A stretch of DNA of 7,007 nucleotides from Clostridia bacterium. Its GTDB lineage: Bacteria; Bacillota; Clostridia; Oscillospirales; CAG-382. A model generated the notes under the pieces. The model saw only the letters and a program-made list of their open reading frames with translations. It was not told the origin of the DNA and made no database searches. Positions 1-5,622 of this stretch are shown piece after piece (the first letter of the stretch is position 1; every line of letters begins with the position of its first letter). The stretch is from positions 1-7,007 of the forward strand of contig JAGCNA010000242.1 in assembly GCA_017646185.1 (NCBI GenBank). Reading direction: 5' to 3'. The position numbers and the translations under genes are program-made.

Positions 1-1006
1 ATTTCTCCCAGATCTTGAGGGACTTAATTTTAGATACCATAGTATCTGCCAGCTTTTCGTTTATCTTCATGCCGGGATGTCCCGCAGCTGCGTAATCCTT
101 TTTGGGGTTGGCAACGGATATGGGCACAAACATAAGCTTATCGTCGGTTTCGCCCATACGCTTGAACAGCTTTTTAAGCAGTCCGGAATAAGGATCGCCC
201 ATAAGACCGTAGCACCAGATGATATTTGCGTGGGTGTATTTGGAACGGATATCGTTTATAAGTGCTGTTGCGCCCCGCTCAAATTCCTCTGCGCTCACGC
301 CGCCCCATCCATCGTTGGTGCCGCCGTTTATCATAACCACCTGGGGAGTCCACTTGCTGTGATCCCACATTTCTCCGTTACGGGAGGTCATATTAAACAT
401 CTGGTCAAAGGTAAGGTCCAAAGCGCCTTCGCAGTTGCGTACAATACCCTTGCCGGAAGCGCATTGGCAATGCAGGTCTGCGCCCAGCTCTTCGGCTACA
501 AGGAACGCCCAAGCGGCGGTAGAGTCCTCGTCGCAGGTGCGGAATACGGTGGTATCCTGATCACCTCTTACACCGTAACCGCAGGTAATGGAATCACCCA
601 GAACCTCTATACGGCGCACACTTTCAAGAGGAGGAGGAAGAATTTCGCCGTAAACTTCAAGTCCCTTTATATACAGCTTATCTTCGCCTTCGGTAATGCG
701 GAGAACACGTACGGTATGCTCATCGTTTTTAAGGTCATCAACAATAACGTGCTCTTTTCCGTCGCTCACGCAGTATCTTGCGGTTTCACCGCTCCAGCCG
801 AAGAGCTTCTTTTCACGGTCAATATCCACTCTTATGTATACGGGCTGGTCTGCTTTATGCTCGCCGAAGATAATATGAAATCCCGTTCCCTTGAACTTAA
901 AGGAAAATCCGCTGCTGGACCAATCCAGAAGCAGAGCGTCTGCCGTAAGGATATGTCTGCCGTGGTACAAGAAATTATCACGCTCGGTAAGATAAACTGT
1001 TTTCAT
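1..1006 (-). CDS. CE2-like SGNH/GDSL acetylesterase, cut by left window edge
   Basis: Probable carbohydrate O-acetyl esterase, removing acetyl groups from sugars or oligosaccharides. The visible 335 codons show two parts. Residues 1 to about 125 resemble the beta-sandwich N-terminal domain of carbohydrate esterase family 2 (a GRHIL segment near 17, then WSSSGFSFKFKGTGFHI around 30-44). An SGNH hydrolase domain follows from about 130: block I GDSIT with nucleophile Ser139, a block II glycine near ASGKG (183-187), block III GGTND (228-232), and block V His310 in GHPG. The Asp normally three residues before the His is Ala307, which fits the Ser-His dyad described for some CE2 enzymes. No signal peptide is visible, so it probably acts in the cytoplasm on imported acetylated sugars (inference). 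The ATG at 1006 has GGAAG at 1016-1020 upstream. It lies 27 bases after the ATPase gene with no terminator between. The stop is outside the window, but the protein should be nearly complete. The family is fairly secure; the substrate is unknown. Confidence 0.87.
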   Translation of the reverse strand, partial: MKTVYLTERDNFLYHGRHILTADALLLDWSSSGFSFKFKGTGFHIIFGEHKADQPVYIRVDIDREKKLFGWSGETARYCVSDGKEHVIVDDLKNDEHTVRVLRITEGEDKLYIKGLEVYGEILPPPLESVRRIEVLGDSITCGYGVRGDQDTTVFRTCDEDSTAAWAFLVAEELGADLHCQCASGKGIVRNCEGALDLTFDQMFNMTSRNGEMWDHSKWTPQVVMINGGTNDGWGGVSAEEFERGATALINDIRSKYTHANIIWCYGLMGDPYSGLLKKLFKRMGETDDKLMFVPISVANPKKDYAAAGHPGMKINEKLADTMVSKIKSLKIWEK

Positions 1007-1033
1007 TTTTTCACACTTCCAAATTTACATTTT

Positions 1034-3511
1034 TTATTTTATATTTTTAATTATCTTAAACATTTCGCACACGGGTATAGGCGCGAAGGAAAGAATTGCC
1101 ACCGTAAGCCATTGATATGTATCCAAAGGAACCACACCGAACAGTCCTGCCGCTTTGGGAATAACCATTATTGCCGTCTGCATAGCCATACACAGCAGTA
1201 TGCTTAAAAACAGAGGAACGTTTTTGGGTATTTTTCTTTTAAAAAAAGGCTTTTCGGAGCGCATATTAAAGGTGTGGAAAAGCTGGGAAAAGGAAAGCAC
1301 ACCAAAGCACATAGTGCTTGCGGTATCCGTATTGCCCGTTTTTAACCCCAGTAAAAAGGCGGTAAGGGACATACAGCCCACCAGAACACCTTCTGCAATT
1401 ATTTTTATTCCCAATCCTTCCGCAAAAAGACTTTGGTTTTTGGGCATAGGCTTTCTTTCCATTACGCTGTCGTGGGTCTTTTCCATACCCAGCGCCACGG
1501 CGGGGAGAGAATCCGTAACAAGATTCACCCACAAAAGCTGTATGGCGGAAAGAGGGGAGGGCAGAGACATTATCAGCGCCGCAAACACGGTTATTATCTC
1601 TCCTATATTGCAAGAGAGCAAAAAACGTACCGCCCTGCGAATATTGTCGTAAATGCTCCGACCGTATCTTACTGCTTCTATAATAGTCGAAAAATTGTCA
1701 TCTGTCAAGATAATATCTGCGGCTTCTTTTGCAACGTCGGTGCCGCCTTTACCCATAGCACAGCCGATATCAGCTTTTTTCAGTGCGGGAGCATCGTTTA
1801 CACCGTCTCCCGTCATGGCAACCACACGGTTTCCGTATTTATACGCTTCCACAATCTTCACCTTGAATTCGGGCGTGGTACGGGCAAACACGGCACAGTT
1901 TCGTATAGCCTTTGCCAGGGAGGGCGTGTCAAGCGCCTGCAGCTCCCCTTGGGTAAGCACCCCGTCTCCTTCTCTGAGTATGCCGATATTTTTCGCTATC
2001 GCCGCCGCTGTGTCGGGGTGGTCTCCCGTTATCATAACAGGCTTTATTCCCGCTTTTCTGCACAGCTTCACCGCTTCCTTTACTTCGGGGCGGGGCGGGT
2101 CCTCCAGACCGCACACACCGCAGGGAGAAAACATGCATTTTTCAATATTTTCCGGCAGAGATTGGGCTACACAGTACCCAAAGGCAATAACCCGTTTTCC
2201 CTGCTCGGCAAGCTGTGAAGCCTTGTTTGTCAATTGGTCTTGCGGTTTTAAAACCTTTTCCGGTGCGCCTTTTTTTATTACCAGATACCCCTCTGTTGAT
2301 TTGTGCAGGGTGATCATAAATTTTTTCGCAGAATCAAAGGGGATCTCCTTTATGCGGGTATATCCTTCGGCTTTTGCCTGCATTTCCTTTCCCCATTCAA
2401 AAAGCGCGTTTTCCGTAGGGGATTCTCTGTCGTTGCAAAGCAGGGCAAACAGCGCAGCTTTTTCTTTATCACCGTAAAAGGCGGTAACCGACATTTTATT
2501 TTGGGTAAGCGTTCCCGTTTTGTCCGAACAAATTACGGCGGCGGCGCCCAGCGTTTCCACCGCAGGCAGTTTTTTTACCACCGCTTTTTTATCCGCCATC
2601 TGCTTTACGCCGATAGATAGAATTATAGTAACTATAGCGGGCAGACCTTCGGGGATAGCAGCCACCGCAAGGGAAACGGAGGTTAAAAACATATCCTTTA
2701 TGGGAAGCCCCCGTATAAGTGATATCACGAATATTACTCCGCAAATGAAAAGCGCCCAGTTTCCAAGCACCTTGCCCGTTTTACCCAAACGAACCTGCAA
2801 AGGAGTTTTTTCGCCTTCGCTGTCATTCAGCATTCCCGCAATACTGCCCATATAGCTGTTCATTCCCGTGGCGGTAACAATCGCTTTTCCTTTTCCTCCG
2901 CAAACGGTGGTGCCGGAATACACCATATTTTTTATTTCGTGAAAGCCTGCGTTTTCGGGGGACGGGCGGTCGCTTTTTTCAACGGGCATACTTTCTCCCG
3001 TTAAAGCGGATTCATCTGCGGTAAGCTCAAGAGATTCTATTAAATATCCGTCCGCAGGGATAAATCCCCCTTTTTTGAGTATAAGTATATCACCCTTTAC
3101 AATATCTTCGGAAAGAATCTCTTTTTCCTTTCCGTCCCGTATTACGGTGGCGTGAGGGGATGTCATTTTGCTCAACGCTTCCAATGCTTTTTCCGCTTTG
3201 CTTTCCTGAATCACACCCAAAGCTCCGTTTATTACCACGATAGCGAGAATAATAACCGTATCCGCCTTGCTTTCTCCTCCGATCACCGCCGCAATAAAGC
3301 TTATTACTGCGGCAATAAGCAAAATAAGCGTCATTCTGTCGCACAAAGACAGTAAAAGCTTTTTAAAAAAAGAGGGCTTCTTTTTGGCGGAAAGTATGTT
3401 TTTTCCATCGGCTTTTGACCGTTTTTCCGCTTCTTCGGAGGTAAGACCCTGTTTAATTGACACACCGTAAGCTTTTTCGGCTTGGGATTTTGTAAACGTA
3501 TGAGGCTTCAA
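1034..3511 (-). CDS. P2-type (PMCA/SERCA-like) calcium-transporting ATPase
   Basis: Integral membrane pump of 825 residues that uses ATP to export a cation, most likely Ca2+. In order: cation-ATPase N-terminal domain (about 1-50); M1-M2 (about 60-103); actuator domain with TGES at 171-174; M3-M4 (about 247-302) with the PEGLP calcium-site motif around Glu288; phosphorylation motif DKTGTLT with Asp330; a compact nucleotide-binding domain with KGAP at 414-417; TGDHPD at 495-500; hinge TGDGVND at 567-573; and M5-M10 (about 628-816). Calcium-ligand equivalents Asn635, Glu638, Asn663, Thr666 and Asp667 are present. The M8 position that is Glu908 in SERCA appears to be Gln743, as in plasma-membrane pumps that carry one Ca2+ per cycle. 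At 825 residues it is slightly short, mainly in the nucleotide domain. The start is TTG at 3511, overlapping the TGA of the upstream symporter, with AAAGGA upstream. Another divalent cation, or Na+, cannot be excluded. Confidence 0.95.
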   Translation of the reverse strand: MKPHTFTKSQAEKAYGVSIKQGLTSEEAEKRSKADGKNILSAKKKPSFFKKLLLSLCDRMTLILLIAAVISFIAAVIGGESKADTVIILAIVVINGALGVIQESKAEKALEALSKMTSPHATVIRDGKEKEILSEDIVKGDILILKKGGFIPADGYLIESLELTADESALTGESMPVEKSDRPSPENAGFHEIKNMVYSGTTVCGGKGKAIVTATGMNSYMGSIAGMLNDSEGEKTPLQVRLGKTGKVLGNWALFICGVIFVISLIRGLPIKDMFLTSVSLAVAAIPEGLPAIVTIILSIGVKQMADKKAVVKKLPAVETLGAAAVICSDKTGTLTQNKMSVTAFYGDKEKAALFALLCNDRESPTENALFEWGKEMQAKAEGYTRIKEIPFDSAKKFMITLHKSTEGYLVIKKGAPEKVLKPQDQLTNKASQLAEQGKRVIAFGYCVAQSLPENIEKCMFSPCGVCGLEDPPRPEVKEAVKLCRKAGIKPVMITGDHPDTAAAIAKNIGILREGDGVLTQGELQALDTPSLAKAIRNCAVFARTTPEFKVKIVEAYKYGNRVVAMTGDGVNDAPALKKADIGCAMGKGGTDVAKEAADIILTDDNFSTIIEAVRYGRSIYDNIRRAVRFLLSCNIGEIITVFAALIMSLPSPLSAIQLLWVNLVTDSLPAVALGMEKTHDSVMERKPMPKNQSLFAEGLGIKIIAEGVLVGCMSLTAFLLGLKTGNTDTASTMCFGVLSFSQLFHTFNMRSEKPFFKRKIPKNVPLFLSILLCMAMQTAIMVIPKAAGLFGVVPLDTYQWLTVAILSFAPIPVCEMFKIIKNIK

Positions 3512-3528
3512 TACAGTATTTCCTTTCT
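3508..3528 (-). promoter_or_regulatory. RBS and TTGA start/stop overlap coupling symporter and ATPase
   Basis: On the minus strand the symporter ends in TGA (3510-3508), and the ATPase TTG start (3511-3509) shares bases with it as TTGA. A purine-rich ribosome binding site, AGAAAGGA, ends at 3521 and leaves nine bases before the TTG. No ATG in this frame lies near this point, and the following residues match the start of the cation-ATPase N-terminal domain, so TTG is the best start. The overlap suggests translational coupling of the two membrane proteins. Confidence 0.75.
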
Positions 3529-4746
3529 TCTTATAATCAAAGCGTACAGATTGGGGAACAGCATAAGTGCGTTAAATATATCTGCAATATTCCATATACC
3601 TTCGGCATTATATACACATCCAAAAAAGGCAGATATTATGGCTAAAATTCGGTAAACAAACACGAAAGATCTTTTTTTGCTCAAAAAGAAGATCAGACTT
3701 TCGCTGTAAAAGCACCAGCTTATTACGGCGGCGTATGCAAATATTCCCAAAGCGGCGGCAAGCAGTATAGGTCCCGTGCTTCCGAAGCATACAAAAAACA
3801 TTTCCTCCGTGGTTTCGCTGTGGGTGGTAAGCAACGCCAGAGCGGTAAGGGTGCTTACGGCAAAGGTATCGGCAAACACTTCTATTATTCCAAACCGTGC
3901 CGAAACCAAAGGCGGAGTGCTTGCGGCGGAATGGGCAATAGGGGAAGACCCCATACCCGCTTCGTGGGAAAACACCCCTTTGGAAACTCCCGTGCGCAAA
4001 GCAAGGGATATTGCCGTGCCCGTAATTCCCGCACCCGCCTGGGAAATCCCAAAGGCGGAATTGAAAATATCTTTAAAAGCGTGGGGGATTTCTCTAAAAT
4101 TATAAAGTGTAATTCCCAAAGCGGCGGCTAAAAACAAAACTGCCGCCACGGGCACCAAAACACCGTTTAACCCCGCAATAATTTTTTGACCGCCCAATAC
4201 GGCAGGTATGAGCAAAAGGGCGAAAATAATTCCCACCGTAATTTTATCCGCCCCCGTTTCTGCGGCGGCAAGAGAAAAAGCGTTTGCCTGCGCCATGTTT
4301 CCGCTTCCAAATGAGGCAAGTATACCTGAAAATGCAAAAAACACGGCGGTCTTCTTTTTCCCCATACTGCTTAGCAGGGTGGCGGCGCTTCCCCGCACTC
4401 CTTGGCTTCTGCTTTCTTTTACCGTAAGGTAGTTTTCGGCATATTTAAGCATCATACAGAAAAAAGAGCTTACCCACATCCAAAACAGCGCTCCCGCGCC
4501 GCCTTGGGTTATAGCGTACGCCACTCCCGTAATGCTTCCCACACCCACCGTGCCTCCAAGGGCGGTCATAAGTCCCCGCAGGGAGGATATTTCCGAAGCG
4601 GATTCGGCGTTTTTTACGCTTTTAATAATTTCCCCCAAACCTCTTATGGGGTAAAATCTGCTTTTAAAGGTAAAATATATTCCCGTCCCCGTGAGAAGCG
4701 CCATGGTGGGAAAAGACCAAAGCGCATTTTTTAGCAGGTCTAACAA
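3508..4746 (-). CDS. Alanine/glycine:cation symporter family (AGCS) transporter
   Basis: Multi-pass membrane transporter that imports a small amino acid such as alanine or glycine with Na+ or H+. With the TTG start at 4746 it has 412 residues and begins LLDLLKNALWSFPTMALLTG, which matches where AGCS proteins usually start. Family signatures (numbered from this start): GGTVGVGSITG near 64-74, FWMWVSSFFCMMLKYAEN at 88-105, GSGNMAQANAF at about 147-157, FSHEAGMGSSPIAHSAA at 259-275, and the C-terminal WNIADIFNALMLFPN at 385-399. It is shorter than the usual 450-480 residues. The GGPMYY-type segment usual after the KYAE helix is absent, replaced by RSQGVRGSAATLLSSMG, and the usual GTGNIAG reads GVGSITG. 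Substrate choice may therefore differ from that of characterised members. It is the first gene of the leftward unit and overlaps the ATPase gene by four bases. An upstream in-frame ATG at 4854 is rejected because it crosses the divergent promoter and overlaps the neighbouring gene. Confidence 0.93.
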   Translation of the reverse strand: MLDLLKNALWSFPTMALLTGTGIYFTFKSRFYPIRGLGEIIKSVKNAESASEISSLRGLMTALGGTVGVGSITGVAYAITQGGAGALFWMWVSSFFCMMLKYAENYLTVKESRSQGVRGSAATLLSSMGKKKTAVFFAFSGILASFGSGNMAQANAFSLAAAETGADKITVGIIFALLLIPAVLGGQKIIAGLNGVLVPVAAVLFLAAALGITLYNFREIPHAFKDIFNSAFGISQAGAGITGTAISLALRTGVSKGVFSHEAGMGSSPIAHSAASTPPLVSARFGIIEVFADTFAVSTLTALALLTTHSETTEEMFFVCFGSTGPILLAAALGIFAYAAVISWCFYSESLIFFLSKKRSFVFVYRILAIISAFFGCVYNAEGIWNIADIFNALMLFPNLYALIIRRKEILY

Positions 4747-4755
4747 AAAAACATA

Positions 4756-4761
4756 CCTTCT
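4756..4761 (-). promoter_or_regulatory. Ribosome binding site fixing the symporter start at TTG 4746
   Basis: AGAAGG on the minus strand lies nine bases upstream of an in-frame TTG (4746-4744). An ATG sits closer, at 4755-4753, but it is only one base from the binding site and reads into a TAG after four codons (ATG TTT TTT TGT TAG), so it cannot start this protein. The site is next to a T7A6 run (4761-4773), which on the RNA could form a weak A-U pairing beside the binding site. Confidence 0.7.
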
Positions 4762-4777
4762 TTTTTTAAAAAAGTGA

Positions 4778-4811
4778 TTGCATATAGGTAAAAAGGGTGA
4801 TAAAATATAAT
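4778..4811 (+). promoter_or_regulatory. Predicted sigma-A promoter for the SDR-dipeptidase unit
   Basis: Two overlapping -10 candidates are visible: a perfect TATAAT at 4806-4811, and an extended -10 TGATAAAAT at 4798-4806. The latter is spaced 17 bases from a weak -35, TTGCAT (4778-4783). Either would start transcription around 4813-4818, about 25-30 bases before the TTG start. The AT-rich setting makes the exact hexamer uncertain, but a promoter is expected here because the two genes diverge. Confidence 0.5.
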
Positions 4812-4836
4812 AGATATGTATCTTTACGGAGGTAAA
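4807..4836 (-). promoter_or_regulatory. Predicted sigma-A promoter for the leftward symporter unit
   Basis: Reading the minus strand, TTTACC (4836-4831, four of six consensus bases) is followed by an 18-base spacer and TATTAT (4812-4807, five of six). Transcription would begin near 4800, giving a leader of roughly 54 bases before the TTG start. This is a pattern match by eye only. Confidence 0.45.
4828..4833 (+). promoter_or_regulatory. Strong ribosome binding site for the SDR gene
   Basis: GGAGGT lies eight bases upstream of TTG at 4842. This near-perfect anti-16S match supports a TTG start for the SDR, since the Rossmann motif begins only seven residues in and leaves no room for a later start. 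Confidence 0.8.
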
Positions 4837-4841
4837 AGATT

Positions 4842-5606
4842 TTGAGTATTGCAATAATCACCGGCGCATCCTCGGGCTTGGGAAAAGAGTACGTTCTTGC
4901 GGCGGCTCGTAAACATACGGGTATAAAGGAATTCTGGCTTATCGCCCGAAGAACAGACCTTTTGGAAGAGCTCAAGGAAAAGCTTCCCGCAGATCTTTGT
5001 GTAAAGATACTGCCTATGGACCTTAACGACAGAGCAAGCCTTACACAGCTGAGCGCTCTTCTCGAAGAGGAAAAACCGCAGGTGAGCCTGCTTATAAACA
5101 ACGCAGGCTTCGGTAAGCTGGGCTACGTGTGGGAGATAGACCCCAACGTTCAGCGGGATATGGTAGATCTTAACTGCGGTGCGCTTACAGCACTTACTTC
5201 TCTGGTTATTCCCTATATGCCTGCAGGCGGCGGAATATTGAACGTGTGCTCAATAGCTTCCTTCGTGCCCAATGTCAGAATGACGGTATATTCTTCCACC
5301 AAGGCGTACGTTATGTCTTTTTCACGGGCACTGCGTGAGGAATTAAAGCAAAAACGCATAAACGTACTTGCCGTATGCCCCGGCCCCATGAGCACGGAAT
5401 TCTTAACCAGAGCGCATATCAGCAAGGGCGCATCCAAAACCTTTGATACTTTGCCGTATTGCGACCCCAAGGAGATTGCCGTAAAGAGCTTAAAGGCTTT
5501 GGAAAAGGGAAAAGCGGTGTATACCAACAGATTTTTATACAAGCTTTACCGCGTGCTTGGCAAGCTCATACCCAAAGCACTTATGATGAAATTTGCAAAA
5601 TGCTGA
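4842..5606 (+). CDS. Short-chain dehydrogenase/reductase (SDR), NAD(P)-dependent
   Basis: Soluble oxidoreductase of 254 residues with a Rossmann fold, a typical length for classical SDRs. Cofactor motif TGASSGLG is at 7-14, and NNAG at 86-89 stabilises the central sheet. The catalytic tetrad is Asn111, Ser137, Tyr150 and Lys154 in the YSSTK arrangement, and CPGP at 179-182 follows the active site. The pair Arg36-Arg37 after the second strand suggests NADPH rather than NADH. The overall pattern is like the COG0300/DltE-type short-chain dehydrogenases; the substrate cannot be read from the sequence. The last 30 residues are basic and amphipathic (NRFLYKLYRVLGKLIPKALM), which could allow peripheral membrane contact (inference). 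Translation starts at TTG with GGAGGT upstream. It is the first gene of the rightward unit, 16 bases before the dipeptidase. Confidence 0.94.
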   Translation: MSIAIITGASSGLGKEYVLAAARKHTGIKEFWLIARRTDLLEELKEKLPADLCVKILPMDLNDRASLTQLSALLEEEKPQVSLLINNAGFGKLGYVWEIDPNVQRDMVDLNCGALTALTSLVIPYMPAGGGILNVCSIASFVPNVRMTVYSSTKAYVMSFSRALREELKQKRINVLAVCPGPMSTEFLTRAHISKGASKTFDTLPYCDPKEIAVKSLKALEKGKAVYTNRFLYKLYRVLGKLIPKALMMKFAKC

Positions 5607-5622
5607 AAGGAAAATATTTATT

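Noticed and set aside
1007..1033. Possible terminator between the ATPase and the esterase
   Set aside because: The 27-base gap is AT-rich but has no inverted repeat, and it contains the esterase binding site.
77..1207. Long plus-strand reading frame of 376 codons
   Set aside because: It is the in-register antisense of the CE2-like esterase. The minus strand has all SGNH motifs and a binding site, while this translation has no recognisable domain; it is open only because the gene avoids TTA, CTA and TCA.
1155..2855. Several overlapping plus-strand frames opposite the ATPase
   Set aside because: Shadows of a gene with every P-type ATPase motif intact; no binding sites or recognisable motifs of their own.
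3743..4128. Exact 17-base direct repeat (ATTCCCAAAGCGGCGGC at 3743-3759 and 4112-4128)
   Set aside because: Both copies encode AAALGI in the same frame within two membrane helices of the symporter. Shared codon preference explains it, with no sign of a mobile or regulatory repeat.
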